The notes below the pieces were generated by a model. That model ran no database searches. It was given only the letters and a program-made list of their open reading frames with translations, and was not told the origin of the DNA. 64,000 bases of DNA from Pseudoscleropodium purum (Eukaryota; Streptophyta; Bryopsida; Hypnales; Brachytheciaceae), in the NCBI GenBank assembly GCA_963969395.1, contig OZ017796.1:18850501-18914500 (forward strand), given 5' to 3'. The first letter of the stretch is position 1, and each line of letters opens with the position of its first letter. This document shows positions 11,101-24,839 of the stretch, piece after piece. The translations under genes and the position numbers were made by a program.

Positions 11101-14100
11101 CGTTAGACCTAGGACCACCACAATAAGCATCTGCTAAGACAGACAATGTGAAAAGCGGCACACCTTGTAAGGCATGCCGATGATCAACTTCGTAGCCAAG
11201 TTTCTGTATAGGGTTTCTGGACTCTGCACAGGAGAACAACCACTAAAATGAGGAACAAAAAGATTCACATCTCGTTGACAACAGATAAGAGATAAGACAT
11301 AAACATTGACAACAGATAAGACGTGCATGAACACAATCAAATCCAGACCACCTAAATCTACTAAAAAAACTCCATGTTTCCTCCTCCATATCACTGCCAG
11401 ACTTCATGTTGAACAGCAAAGCATTAATGATCTACATCGCAGCAGATATAGACGCTCCCGGCAATAAACGGGAAGATGACAAGCCGAGATAGCATACCTT
11501 CAACTGATCCAATGCCACTGACATCAGAACAGAGCCATCACGGTGCAGCACGTTCCTGTAGTCTACCAAATCCCCCTGTCCAGAGCCAAACCATCAGATT
11601 GCTTAAAAACAGAAATACAAGTCCAAAAAATACGCATTCTAGATGGTAAGGCATTAAAACTCACGATTTGCCACTCTTGAGTGGAAAATTTACCCTCTGC
11701 AAAGATAAAATAAAATAAAACAATTATCGCAATATATGAGACGAAAACCTTTTGAGACCATAATTCAGCAAAATCCCATCGACATGCTAGGGCGGTGCTG
11801 ACAAGAACATCCGCGCTGAATTGGCACATCTGCGCAAAAGTTTTTGACTAACCTCCTTCTGCAGTGGAAGTTGACCAGTCCTCCGTTGAAAGTCGAAGTA
11901 TCGCCGGTACTTCTCTTGAAATTCATCCTAAGAATAATACACATTGCCATTTCACTAAATTCACCAGACATCGCAATCTAGAGTATTCTAGGTTCCATAT
12001 GAATATGATGATAAATTGACGGTTCAACTTTCAGGATGGGACCGTCAGCGTTAGAAGGGTAACTTTACATCCAGGTTAAAATGCAAAAAATTGACTACCG
12101 ACTTTGAATAGTTGAAACAATTAAAGCTTGGAATGCGAACTTAAAGAAAAGGGATTGGAAAGTCCCAGAGAACTTCATAGCATCCAACTTCTCAGACACG
12201 TGACTCCAATACATCTGGTGCAGACTCACCACTCCTTTCTGCTCAGCAGATATCTTCATGCCAAGGTTCGCAAGCTTTGTGCAAGGATCGATTTCCTGTT
12301 CAGGAGCTTCCGTCAAGGAAACACGAATAGTGTCACCAAGACCATCCTGCAGGACAAACATATGTCAGCAACTACAGTAGAGAAGCACTTCCAACACATG
12401 CTGCAGAAGAGCTGACACAAACTCGGGAGTTCAGCACAGTTTGAATCTGTATAGGATTGAATCTACATTAGTTCAACACAGACGCCCAAAAGTGTAATCA
12501 TAAAAACGAAAGTCGAACCTGAAGTAAGGCACCAATGCCGATCGCCGACTTCATACGACCATCTTCTCCTTCACCAGCCTCAGTGACACCTAGATGTAAT
12601 GGGTAATCCCAGTTGTTTAAATACATCTCAGACACGAGAAGACGATATGCTGAAACCATTATGACCGGGTTGCTTGCTTTCATGGAAAACACGAAGTTAT
12701 GATAATCATGTTTGCGGCAAATTCGCGCAAACTCAAACGCAGACTCGACCTGCGGCAGCCATATTTGACACGTTATTTAGGATGATGTAGTTCAACTTCC
12801 AACAAAAACTGACTGAAATGGAGAAATACCCAGATACCTCATTCATAAACAAAATCAGTGGGTTACTAGACCAATAAAAACTACTATCCTTAATGTGAAT
12901 CATATCAAAAACAGAATCCAATAAAAACAGGTCTGCGAAACTGACCATGCCTCTTGGAGAGTCTCCGTAGTAGCTCATAATACGATCAGACAGACTTCCA
13001 TGGTTGGTCCCTATGCGCATAGCCCTTCCATACTTCTTACACTTTTCTACTAGAGGGGTAAACACCTGATGCAGAGAAACCCCAATCAAGGTGATTAGCC
13101 ACCACCTCAGCAATATAGCATTCATACCTCCTCACATACGAGACAGAAGATTTACTCATCACCGGCACTATCGATCCTCACATACCTCTTCGATATGCCG
13201 TAGTTCCTCCTCATAGTCGGCTTCTGTATACACCAATTTCTCAAACTGCGCACGCCGATCAGCTGCGAGTTTGCCTCAGTAACAATGTGTATTGGCAGGA
13301 CTAAGTAATTGAGAGAAATCATCAAGTAGCTAAGCTAAGCTAAACAAAATGACATACCAACAGACCTTACCAACTTTTAGGTTTCAGTAATAGGAGCTTC
13401 GCATTTCTTGAGTAGCCCTCAGGAAGATCTTTGACTATCAAGCCTTCCCAATCTGACCTTTATCATACTGATTACTAAGAAATGATAGGCAGCATCGAGC
13501 ATAAAAGAACGTGTTTGGCGTCCAAACAATAGAAAGTCAATTCATCGGCATATGTGCTCACCAAAGTTGCCAGGGTTTATACGAATCTTGTCAAAGCACT
13601 CGGCAACAGTCATTGCAATTGGGGGCGCAAAATGAATATCGGCAACGAGAGGTATATCGTACCTGTAACCCTCAACAAGGTCAATGCCACGTCACAAACA
13701 TATTTGTAGGTTCCGAGCATGACTGAGGACTAATAAAGTCGCTTGATCTTCCCAATGTCTAACTAATAAATGCATTACAAGAAAATGTCTCGGTACAGGA
13801 TCATCAGCAGATATAATGATTTGAAGACATAAATGAAAAATTTATGAGCCACTTCGATGACAGAGGAAAAGATAGCAAGGCAGTACCCTTTCTGCACAAG
13901 AGTATTCTTGATATCATAACAAGCATTCGCCTCTTTCCTCCCTTGAACCGTAATCCGTACAATATCACATCCTTTGTCCGCAATCCTCATTACCTGGGAG
14001 GCTCACGACCAAACAGGTTGTCACGTTAGGCGAACCTAGGACTACTTGCCATTCTGCATATTTCTAGTTGAAAGTTACTGAATAACGTTCAGACGGACAG

Positions 14101-15096
14101 ACCTGCTCCACAGTGCCCTTGACGTCCTTTGTGTCTGTGGTGGTCATGGTTTGCACTCGGATGGGGTGTTCACTACCCACGGTTATCCCACCAACGTTCA
14201 CGGTCCTCGTCTTCCTCCTCACAGGCTTGTGAACTGCTACGCAATACTTCTGCCGAGGCACTGCTTACACGCGACAATGTCATCACAAGCGGTTCAAGTA
14301 AATGCAACAGAGAGACTAAAAAGTCAATCTTGAGTGACAGGGTTCCTACATCTCCTCGCTTTAGTACCCCTGGGCCCATGATAGTATCATGAAAGTTACC
14401 GAGGTTCTCAATGATCTTCCAGGGATTCAGAACATGCCTTCACTCTCCATATGCGGCCAAACTGCTTTCCTGTCCTAATCAAGTAAAAGCGTATACCCTA
14501 AGGATATTTTCAACATAACTAGCCTCATCATTCCATAAGCAGTATTCGGATGCGGATTGCGCAATCACGGTTCCCATCCAATGCAGATTCGTAAGCTCCC
14601 TCATCGAGATTAAGTACAGTTGCATTCGAGGGACAAAAAATTGGCGAGAATTTTCTACCAATTCAACCACGAAAAGCCAGGGCACATTTGCCAGGATCGG
14701 GCGAAGTCGAAAAAGAGTGCAGGAAAAAAAGAGACAGGACTAATTCAGCGAGAATACTACCAGCAACATCGAAAGACACAGTCATGAATTTCTAATATGC
14801 TTCGCAGAATAACGTACGGAATGCACATGTGATAAACATACAATAAAAAGACACAAGTTATCACCTAAAAGCTGGCTGCCTTGAGACGCGGGCTCCATCT
14901 CCACCAATTCAGGCGCTATATTGCGCACGCCAGCCACCCGCCCCTTCTGTCCCCGCCTCTCCTGCGCCTTCACCGCCCCTTTCAATTCCACCACTCCACC
15001 TGCCTGCAAACTTCCGGACAAGGAGTCCATCTTCTTCAAGCTCGAAAACGAGCTCGGAATGCTGGTCGACATCGCCACATTCGTCATTCCAGCCAT
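8173..15096 (-). CDS. HDS: 4-hydroxy-3-methylbut-2-enyl diphosphate synthase (HDS / IspG / GcpE), chloroplastic
   Basis: Nineteen exons: 15096-14865, 14260-14103, 13993-13887, 13662-13562, 13262-13186, 13065-12946, 12749-12519, 12346-12230, 11927-11853, 11575-11498, 11223-11164, 10687-10625, 10494-10350, 10105-9967, 9762-9685, 9380-9221, 8923-8825, 8636-8532, 8277-8173. They give 749 aa, against 741 in Arabidopsis. The enzyme converts MEcPP to HMBPP in the plastid MEP pathway using a 4Fe-4S cluster and ferredoxin. Residues 1 to about 75 look like a transit peptide. Catalytic blocks TMTTTDTKD and [18 protein letters not shown] are intact. Cluster ligands are visible: CPSC (Cys652, Cys655), GC (Cys686) and NGPGE (Glu693). 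The plant-specific central insert is present. A TTG 18 bases upstream is not used, since ATG at 15096 is the first in-frame ATG. The substrate MEcPP is also a stress signal in plants. Confidence 0.97.
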
Positions 15097-15740
15097 GGCT
15101 CCAAATCTCTTCAAGCCTCACCTTACGCTCACTGCTTCAATCTCCTCGCAACAACCTCCACAGCAAAATTCACACTCCCACTTCCACCGCCTCTACACCA
15201 AGAACACACGCCAAACGTCTGCAGCAAAGGTCCCTGAAAACCGTGCAAAAGCAAAATAGCGGAACAGAGAGAACCCAAAAAGAAGAAGCGTTACTACAAC
15301 TATGCGAAAAAAGTGAAATTGCAAGAGAATGCTTGTCGTCAGCAGGACGATTGATTAAAAACGAGGCGGCTTAAAAGTTACGGAGACTGGACGACAGCAA
15401 AATTCTCGGCGTGCGAGGAGATTGCCGCTTGCCTCTACAATTCAATAGCCAGTGAAGGAGGCTCTAAACTTACTACACGTTGTAGAGAAGAACGTCGTGC
15501 AATCGTGATCTCTTCAGCTGAAAAGAACGACGACGACGACGACGACGACGACGGATGGAGAATGAGAGAGAGAAGGCAGAGTGATGCAGCTGCTGCTGCA
15601 ATTGAATGGGAGGCTCCAGAAAGCAATTCGAAGAGGATATCATACGTCATGGGATGCGCTTGGCACCTCACTATCATATGCCCGGTACATTCCTTTATAC
15701 TCGACAGCCCCACCCATCCCCAATGATACCCGGAACGGCA
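15097..15740 (-). promoter_or_regulatory. HDS promoter and 5' leader with TATA box and (ACG)9
   Basis: TATAAAGG on the minus strand (plus 15692-15699) is a good TATA box. It places transcription start near 15665 and implies a leader of ~570 nt. Nine perfect ACG units lie at 15527-15553 (CGT on the transcript). The open frames reported on the plus strand across this stretch are low-complexity shadows. Confidence 0.5.
15527..15553. repeat. (ACG)9 microsatellite
   Basis: Nine uninterrupted ACG trinucleotides in the probable HDS 5' leader. Likely length-polymorphic. Confidence 0.9.
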
Positions 15741-17529
15741 GACTAAGTTGAAGCCAGTCCCAGCTCGTTTCTTCGAAGGTAGAGCAACCTAATGTTGTCA
15801 GTCACCCAATTGTGACATCTACTGGAGTATTGGACCTTCCCATTTACACCAGTCATCCACCCATTGTTACAACCACTTAACAACCTTTTAGCATCATGAT
15901 GGAGAGGAGATACGTCATTGTGTGGTTTATCCACACTTCACCAATTTCATTTCAACAAACTTTGAAAAATCATAGAAAATTCAATTCTTGTCGAAGCATC
16001 CTCATTCTACATGCAAATAGCTTCTCTTAAACTTTTCAATCTATGGAAAACATGTGAATTCACAAATAGCATCTCCAAGGTACCTAAGCAGCAAATATGG
16101 GTGGTATTAGGTTGATCTATCTTATGTGCGCCCATTATTAATACTACCCTATGTGAGGGTTTAGGATTTAGACATATATTAAGTATTTTTTGAAATGTCT
16201 AAATTTTTGAGATATTGTAAGTGAATTGTCTAAGATATTGTGAATTTTTTTTTTGTATTAGTATAATTTTTGAAATATTAAAAAAATTTATAAAAAATTT
16301 CAAAGAGTAGAATTTCTACTTGAGTGTAAAACTCTAAACTATTTATTCAATGATTCTCGTTAATTTGAAAAGACAAAATAACTAAGAAAAGACATAGCAA
16401 TCAAAAACAAATTGATTAAGAAAATAAATAAAAAGTTGCTCTAAACCAAAGAGGAAGAATTGTGGTAGACAAAATTGAAGAATGTGATTTTCAACTTATT
16501 GAAATCAATCATCACTAGAAATTAAAGTATTCAACAACTTGTGAATAGGCTCTACTAGGTTTTCCTACTTTAATTGTGTAGATCTTGTATTATCAATATC
16601 TAGATTTTTGTAATGCTTTTGAATTCAAATGTAGGTGTTACATTTTTGTTAGTGATGATCATGAATGCACACACCTTAGCATAGGGTTGGTACAAACCAA
16701 CGTTGTGACAAGGTATGTTGAGGATGCATTGACGTGGCAAATTATCAAGGATAGAATGAGAGGTGATAAATATCAATCTAATATTGAAAAATGAACAACA
16801 ATCTAAGATTTTTATGTAGAAATATCTCACACCTAAGCAAAAATCTAGACAATTACACTTCACAAGGTCACATTTATATGAAAAAATCTCCAAAATGGTG
16901 GTCACCCTTTGGGTTCATTCTATAAGACAAGTTGTCTACATGCTTAAAAAATTTCAGATCAAATTGGAATTGTAAAAAATAGTAGAAAGAAGTAAAAAAA
17001 TGATTTAAAATATGAAATTTTTAAGAATTTTATTAGAAAATTGAAAATTTTCAATCCCAATGGTTGTGATGTTGTAATAAACAACATACACCCAGTGTTT
17101 TGTTTTGTTTTTTCAAAAATAATGAAAATTGAGTTAAATACAAGACTTCAAAGTTTATTTCAGAGTGAAGATTCTACAAATTACCCGCAAATTGAAACTC
17201 CTTGTAACTTTCATTTCATTAATAAAAAATAATATGATTCAGATCTTTCCACATATATATAAATATAAATATATATACTCCATTTGTAGTGAGCTCCCCC
17301 CAAACACCATGTTGCCCAAAACCACCATTTGGTCCTTTAGGAGTTAATTCAAAGACTGGGGTTGGCTGACCAGCCCAGCTATATATATAGAAGACCATTT
17401 TATTCAATGGAGTGTCTCCTTTTGAAGGATGCAAAAGGAACCCCGGCCTCACCGGTAGACAATGTTTCTGTGAAATCCCTGAAAACACTGACTCCGAGTG
17501 TGCATGAATAGTGTAAGCATATGGGATGC

Positions 17530-17814
17530 TTATGTAAGAGCTGACGGCATCCCAGGTAACATAGAACTGTAGGTGGATATGCTGCGAGAATCTGCTGCAG
17601 ACATGTTTTGCTTTTGCTTCCCAACGCTTGGGCATTGCTTCACGCCTCTCTCGTCACCAAAGCTGCACCACACACACTGTCCATCTGCCTGTACCAATGG
17701 ACTGGTTGTAACAATGTTGTTTTGGTAGCAAGGTAAGGTAGATAACCCTTGCACGACAGAGCCTTCAACAACCTCAATATCCTTTGCTGTGTAATTAGTT
17801 ATTGTAGTTATTAG
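17530..17814 (-). pseudogene. Unrecognised Cys-rich coding-like island (possible last exon or gene fragment)
   Basis: On the minus strand an acceptor-like site (CTAAT branch motif, then TTACACAG) lies near 17793. It is followed by an open frame to a TAA at about 17530. The frame includes DGQCVWCSFGDERGVKQC and no internal stop over ~85 codons, and its base composition is far richer in GC than the flanks. The CxWC...C spacing resembles small secreted Cys-rich proteins, but I do not recognise the family. No matching upstream exon or ATG was found in the AT-rich flank, so a gene relic is as likely as a live exon. Confidence 0.25.
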
Positions 17815-18000
17815 GCACTCAAGGTGTAAAAGTGTCACTATGTACTCCCTCCCTCAATTTTTATTTTACCACCCCCACCTATCATTTAGAATTTGATTTA
17901 AATTTTTTTATCTCACCCCTCTTCCCCCCCACCCCCTCTTGTAATCTTCAGAATACAAAGTTCTTGACAAACAATATGGGACAATTGATCCCATATCCAA

Positions 18001-18130
18001 TACTGTATCTGTATTCAGTACCCGTATTCAGTACCCATATTCAATATCCATATTCAGTTTCCGTATTTAGTACTCATATCCAGTACCCATACCCATATTC
18101 ATATTTGTATTCAATATTTATATTTTATAT
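18001..18130. repeat. Degenerate minisatellite, unit like TATTCAGTACCCA
   Basis: Roughly ten imperfect copies of a ~12-base unit built from TATTCAGTACCC and CATATTCA variants, arranged head to tail. Confidence 0.75.
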
Positions 18131-18345
18131 TTGAACGGCTCAAATTAAATTTCACGAGATCAACATCTTGTGATTTTTTGAGAAATCAACGTCAATTTTA
18201 AAGGTAAGCATTTTTTTTCAAAAAAATCAACGGCTTACAAATTTTTTGAGAGAGGAGGGGGAGAACTAATGGGAAACTGGGGTGGCAGGCAAGTTTCAAT
18301 GTATAGTATGATCCAACCCTTTTTTTCTACTTCCTGAGAAAGTGC

Positions 18346-18580
18346 CAAGATGGCAATCTCTTAAAATTTGGTGAAGCATTATATTCCTACATCAATCTTT
18401 TGAACACAAAAAAAACACTTTTTAATCATATTCATGCACTTTTTTTTTTATTCAAATTTGGCAACTTCATCCACATTTTAAAAAGAAATGAAAATTTTTT
18501 TGGCAAAAAAAGATTACTTTGAATTGGCAAAAAGTAGATATTTATTTTGAAATGGTACAATCTAGCACCATGGTGCCCCC
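18346..18580 (+). repeat. Dispersed repeat, copy 1 (second copy at 35318-35520)
   Basis: Aligns along its length with 35318-35520 in the same orientation. Shared stretches include TTTGGTGAAGCA, ATTCATGCACTTTTTTTT and TTGGCAAAAA. Its right end (GAAATGGTACAATC, then CACCATGGTGCC) matches 36573-36606. Identity is roughly three quarters by eye. Confidence 0.6.
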
Positions 18581-18649
18581 TACTAAAGGATTGATATGCT
18601 CTATATTGCTACTAAGTATGAGAGTAAATTATTTTGTTTTGTTTTGTTT

Positions 18650-19260
18650 TTCAAAGATAAAATCACATGTTTTCTATAGGCCACAAAATTTTCAAATTTT
18701 TTTTCATGAAAATTTGAAATTTCTATGATTTTTCATGTAAGAGTGAAGAAAAAATTCATATCAAAGAGTACAATTATATATGCTTGAAAATTCTAAATTC
18801 TTTTGCCATTGGTGTATATTATAGTGTAGAACATTGTGGTGCAATACAAATTTTGTTTCATTCTATAATCAAAAAATCAATATACTATACTATGGTTAAA
18901 GATCTACAGTTAAAATAGTTGCACATAGTTGAATTTTATAAAAATTTACGAAATTTCAAGTTGTAGTAGAAAGTACTCTTGGTTAAGTTCTTTTCACTAA
19001 TTAGTTGAGCTCAAATTCCCAAAAAATCATAATTTTGGCTAGAATTCAGATTTTGAGCAAGGACATCCAAATTGCCAAAATACAATTAAAAAACTTCTTT
19101 TGTGATCCATTCTTTACTGTATCTTTCCTTGTAGAGAAGTCAATAACACTTCAATGAGGGAAATTCAACCAATGCATCTTGTGTAAAACCTCAAAAAGAA
19201 TTGGATGAAAAAATGCAATTCTTCATCATGTTTTCTTCATTTGAAATCATCCAAGTGCAA
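18650..19260 (+). repeat. Dispersed repeat, copy 1 (second copy at 56440-57010)
   Basis: Collinear with 56440-57010 in the same orientation. Matching blocks include AAAAATTCATATCAAA, TATAGTGTA...ATTGTGGTG, AATAACAC/ACC with ATGA.G.GGAA, and GAATTGGATGAAAAAA. No open frame is conserved. Confidence 0.6.
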
Positions 19261-21499
19261 ATATATGGCTACATAGACCTTACAGGGTTAAGTCTATGTG
19301 TACAGATGGAGTCAAAAGCACAATTGGTTGTTATTTTTGTCCTCTACACAAACGAAAATCATTAGTATTAAAATAGAATAAAATAAATTTGGAGAATTTT
19401 TGTACTTTCAATGAATTTTCAAAGTGTGCAATAGGTGCATAACTGCATGTTTGAAACACCTTTAGAATCAAAAAACCCAAAACCATTCACTAAAAAACTT
19501 ATTACTTTACAACCATAGAGTGCCATTTATAAAGTAGGAGCCATTTGAAGCACATTAATTTTTAGATTTATAAAGGGATTTATCACAATTCCATCAAATT
19601 GGACATAAATAAAGTTCATCTTTGAAGATTAAATACTATTTTGGATGAATGAGAAGATATTTGGACAAAACATTATCTCCAAGGACAATATTCACCTACC
19701 CAATTGTGATTAATTCCTAAAAGTATCTTCACTAGTATGACAAATAAAGAAACACCAATGTTCATTGGTTAAGTAGTGTGCAATAACTGCTAGGATTCAC
19801 CAAAATATCATCTTTGGTACAAGAAAATTGCATATTTGCTAGACTTTTGACAATACTATTATATTTTTCTTTCTAGTGAAATATAAATTTTTTCACTAAA
19901 ATGAATAGTGGATGACACTACTCCAAAAAACATTTGGTTTTAGATAGCTTACAATTGGATGGTATATTAAATAGACAACAAATAAAAAGAGCAAATTCAA
20001 CTAAATGCTCATTCCTAATGAGGTGCATCATTTGGTACTCTAATTCCTTCTAATATTTCTCCTATCCTACTTCCTTTCTCTCATTTGTTTTCTTGTCCTC
20101 CTATACTTAGGTGCAATGCTTTCTTTCCTTCCATCCTTTCTATTTGATGCTCAATGGTACTCCAAAGTATAGACAAAGTAAACATCAAATATGATAGCAT
20201 TGTGTATTTGGTGGAGCAATATAGGCTTAGGTCACTTGAAGTTTTGTAAGTGGATCCAATGGGTGTGATTACAAGAGAAGACTTCCTTACAATGGACAAT
20301 GGGGCAATGCATCAAGCATTGAGTGGCAAAAATTGCTAAGAAATGGTGTATCCACATTAGTACAAGACAAACTCAATGATTGCAATGTGACAAACCATGA
20401 CAATTAAAATTTCTACCATGCTATAATTTGAAGTTGTTTTTGACAATGGAAAAACTTACAAATATCTTTGATAATACAAACAATGGTTGAAAAATCATTA
20501 GAGGTAATTGTAAGCTCTAATCCAACAATTTGAGTAAAAATTTATGTGCTTTTAGCAATTGAATAAAACTTGTGTATATGTAATATTGTTAAATTTGAAA
20601 AAAATAAATATTTTTATTTAGTAATTTAGTAATATTCTGTCAAAGTACAAATAATACAAATAGTTTCCAAAGAATTGAATGGGTCAACTACTCTATATTG
20701 ATTTTTCCTATTTGGTGCATATGAGCTAATTTAAAAAATCCATAAAAATATTAAATTATTATAGGATGAATATAATATATTGTGTTGATTTATCCTAAAA
20801 TATATAAATTTAGAGACAATCTTCTACATGTATATACTATAGTGTATAATGTTATGCCTAGGTGATTGACTATAGGATCCCTATGGTCTATACAACTCCA
20901 ATATGGGGGGACTTTTTGCACAAGGCACTCACAACTACATCCCCCACCTCCCTATTAGCATCACCTTCCTTTTGGAATAAGGTAATTGTTCAAAATTCAT
21001 TAGGATATACAGCTTCTAGTAATTCAAAAACTCTTCTTCTTTTGCTTTGATCTGATGCCAATTAACATTTGGTAAGAAATATAAGGCCTTAGTAACGAAC
21101 GACCTAACAGTATTCAAGAAAATTGAAAGATCCTCACAAAAACTAAAGTGATTTATTCTATAAGTGAGGGTGCAAAATTAGTGTCTCTGCTTGTTTTTTT
21201 CTTTCTATCTACGGGACGTACTGTGAGTACGTTTGTTGAGGAAATGGATGAAATGAATATGGATGGATGAAAAACGGAGCAGCATCAAAGCAATTTCCGC
21301 ACGACGGAAACATCTAGGGCTTAGGCAACTGGACCTCGGAGATGGCGATGGAGGGGTAGGCGATCTTCTGCTGTCTTTTTTCACGGTAACCGAGATTTTC
21401 TTCTTCAGAGCCTCTTCTTCGAATGACAGCAAAGTTGTAAGCACCTTGGATCCGGAATTTTTTTAATTTGAACTCTTTTTGAATTGTACGAGGTCGAAT

Positions 21500-22736
21500 G
21501 CTCTGGCACCTAATCGTGGAATGTCGTAAGAAATTTTGCTCGTGTGCAAGATCATCGTTCTGATGTGGCTATGGTGATTCTACACTTGAGCTGACACTAA
21601 AAATCACTAGAACAAGTGAGGCCGAGAACTCGTGGGGTGAGATTTGATAGAAAAGGTGTGGGGAGCTATGCTCGCCAATTTGGGTCTGTAAGGAAACCCT
21701 AATAGGAGGGTGAGTGAAAAAGTGTGCCGCAAGGAATGAGAATTGCGTTCTGTCAATGAGTGGGGAATTTCGGAGGAAGGCTCGGGACAAGCAAGGAACA
21801 ACGGTCTGCTGAAAATATTTGAAGTGTTGTATAGGGTTTGGGTAATTAAATTAGGGTGACAATCTAGTTTGTTGTGCCTCTGATGGATTCCTTTCTCCGA
21901 AGTAGATGTCCAATACATGATTTACTGTTCTGAGGGACTGTCGCATTGAGAAACTTTTAGGATTTCGGCAAATTGGGGTTAAGGTTTCTTTTCCATCGTG
22001 AAAATTCTGCGAATAGTTTTTCTGAGGTTTGTCCCCTTGATCCTTTTCTTTTGGCAGGAATTGAAGATTGAGTAGTTTTGCGAATTGGGACAACTTTTGC
22101 GGATAGGAATTTAAATTGAGGGAGAAGACCTTCAGGTACTTTTCCATTTCATGCTTGGACTGTGAAGCTCATTCCACGAGACTTTAGGGTCGACCGTGAA
22201 AGATCCGGTAAGGGAACTACACCTAATTGCGACCCTTAACCAAAAGTGACTATTCTAGATTCTTGTTTAAATTGTACGCGATGAGAATCTAGTGTCGATT
22301 TTCAGTACATCTGTAATTAGCTCAAAATCAACTCGAAGGAAATCCATAGTTTATTCATGCGGTATTCATAAAATACATGCGAAATGCCAGGGAATGCTAT
22401 TGTTCTTGCCAACAAGATCCAACGAAAGTATTAGATTCGGCCTTATAATAGAAACCGTGCTCAGATGCTTTTTAGGTGCACATTCCTTAAGTGAGGGCTT
22501 TTGTGGATATTCCAAATCTGCAGGTGAATTTGGTTGTCTGCTTTCTAGCATACTTGTCAAAGCAGCTTCCCTTTGCAGATTGCGTACAGCATCGTGTCTT
22601 GCCTCTGTCGGGACATAATTGGCGACGCAGTGGACCCAAGAAAGTCGACTAAATTGGCGTGGTTCACTTCTTAAGACCTTCAAATCTACAACAAACATTT
22701 TGTCACCAATTCCCGGTCTATAGGAGGAGCCGAAAT
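21500..22736 (+). promoter_or_regulatory. Promoter / 5' leader region of the EDR2_C gene
   Basis: GC-richer, non-repetitive sequence ahead of the ATG at 22737, with a telo-box AAACCCTAA at 21694-21702. An in-frame stop at 22650-22652 precedes the start codon. A leader intron is possible but cannot be fixed from sequence. Confidence 0.35.
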
Positions 22737-24629
22737 ATGGAGCAGAACGAATGCAAAGCTCAAGTTAACGGAAGTGCAACTGAACCAGATTGGACGGGGG
22801 AACTCAAGAATGGGGGATCGTTGCCTTACATTGATGTTAGTGATACGAGTACTGGATGGACTTCGATTCCAGGGGACTTCTTTAATGTAAGGGGCCCTCA
22901 ATATTTGATTGATCGAGTGAAAATTCCTGGTGGAGAGTCTCTACTTCAGCCTCTCGCATTAGATTGGTTGAAGAGCAATTCCAGAATCGATAATGTTCTA
23001 AAGCTTCCCAACAACAGAGTCATGTCAGCTTTAGATCAAGCAAAGAAGGCCGGCGCAGAGGACCCTTTTGTTTGGGCCTTTAATTTGCAGGTCAGTATTT
23101 CCCCTTCGTCTTTGGTTGGCACTTAGAAACATCCAGATTCTGAAGGCTTCTGTCGTTTGAGATTTTGGAAATCATTTTATCTACTGGTCATTTGATTTAG
23201 GGTTTACCGTGAAGCAGCACTCTCACAATCCACTCTTTGGGCTTCTGGTTTAAATTTGGAGGTTGTGGTTACATAAAATCTTTTAGATTGCCGCCCTCAA
23301 TCCGATAGCTTGTTACAACAGGTCCCAAGCAAGGAGCACTACAGTGTAATTTGTTATTTTGTATCCTATAAAAGATTTGAGGAGGGATCTGTGGAGGACC
23401 TATTTTTGAAAGGAGACGATGCATTGAAGAATACTCGCTTGAAGCTTATTGCAAACATATCAGAAGGGCCGTGGATTGTCAAGAAAGCTGTTGGAGAGCA
23501 GGCCATTTGCATTCTTGGCAGATCTCTCACTTGCAGGTCACCCTCATATCCCTTAGACTTGTGAACAGGAAGTTGTCGTTGCTATGGTATGTACGCCCTG
23601 TTGATCTCACGTGGCGCTAATTATGTGTTTTCTTCTGTTTGATTTGTTCCCGATTAGAGCTTCCTTGCTAAGAGTGAAAATTAAACTTGCCAATTACCGC
23701 ACAGACAAAATTCAAATCCTTTATCACAATATTATAGAAACTTGCATGCTCTGAAACTTGGCATGGTTGTTAAATGTTGTGTTAAGAATCACTTTGAGAA
23801 AATAGAGTGCAAAAAGGTTTCCTCTTGCAAATTTCATTCCAACTTAAAGATAACAAGCGTAAAATCTTGTAAAAGAAACCCTTGCAGCCCTTCACCGCTC
23901 AGCGTGTGGTGCCTGTGCGGTACCCTGGCTTTCTCTTGTTGGGTCCCGGTTGCTAGGGACATTGCTTGTGCCTGTTCGCGTCCTGCAAGGTTATTGTGCG
24001 GTTATTGGCCTCTTTGCTGTCCGGTTATTAGAACTGTCTGATAAATGGCAAGTTTACTTTAGTCATTTAACCGACTCATGGGGTCTGGTGACATCCTTAT
24101 GTTCTTTGGACTTGCTTCTCTTAATAGGAGGTCAAGTGTGTCATTGTACATCGTCTCCGCAAGTTTTCTAGCTTCGCCTCCGCACTCTCTTACACTTTCA
24201 AATATAGTTTCCTTTTTTTGACTGCTTCGGATCGTTCTAAGGCAAGGAACCCTTGGTATCTTTATTATGGGATATTGCAGGTACGTGCAAGGAGTGAATT
24301 TCATAGAGGTTGACGTAGACATTGGGTCCTCGATTATTGCTAATGCCATTGTGCACCTCGCAATTGGCTACTTAACAACGCTCACCGTCGACCTGGCCTT
24401 CCTTCTCGAGTCACAAGCGGAGAGTGAACTCCCGGAGCGGATTCTGGGCACGGTTAGATTCATGAGAATGGATTTAGCAGCTGCTGTTCCAGTGGAGCTG
24501 CTGGCAAAGGAAGCTGCTTCGGAGGAGGAGATTTCCTTCCAGTCCCGGCTGTGGAGATCTTTCGGACTCTCGACACTCATGCAACCTGCTTCTCCGTTGC
24601 AAGGCACCAGTGATGATGAGGCTGCGTGA
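22737..24629 (+). CDS. EDR2_C (DUF1336) domain protein
   Basis: Three exons: 22737-23090 (donor CAG|GTCAGT), 23322-23536 (acceptor CAACAG, donor CAG|GTCACC) and 24281-24629 (acceptor TTGCAG). They give a 305-residue protein. The EDR2_C signature runs through it: GDFFNVRGPQYL near residue 40, GGESLLQPLALDWLKSN, PFVWAFNLQ followed by VPSKEHYSVICYF, and RYVQGVNFIEVDVDIGSS with a lipid-binding-like C-terminal half. The domain is known from ENHANCED DISEASE RESISTANCE 2, where it accompanies PH and START domains. Here it stands alone, as in several short plant homologues. No PH or START exon was found upstream. The biochemical role of stand-alone forms is not established; lipid or membrane binding is inferred. 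The frame has no earlier ATG after the upstream stop. Confidence 0.88.
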
Positions 24630-24839
24630 GTGAGCCATATGTAATGGAATGCAATAGCATTTTCATTTTCTTTAGGATAGGCTTAATTTTTTTGGTGAAA
24701 TCAAAAGACATTGTTGGAACGATGAGATTGGATTACTTCTCAGGGTACAAGTTAATTCTCCAGATGTATCATAAATTCGTGACGGAGGACCATTTGAAGT
24801 TGAAGTGCGAATTGGAGTCGTAGATTTGAATATGTATAT

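Larger units (their letters stand above)
15960..21240. other. AT-rich intergenic DNA with decayed repeats, no confirmed gene
   Basis: Contains dispersed-repeat fragments at 16547-16680, 18346-18580 and 18650-19260. It also has a minisatellite at 18001-18130 and a gene-like island at 17400-17840 (listed separately). Otherwise low-GC, CpG-poor and without recognisable exons. Confidence 0.55.

Noticed and set aside
11670..11701. Possible extra HDS exon bounded by TTTGCAG and ATC|GTGAGT
   Set aside because: Including it breaks the reading frame; joining 11853 directly to 11575 gives the conserved [11 protein letters not shown] sequence.
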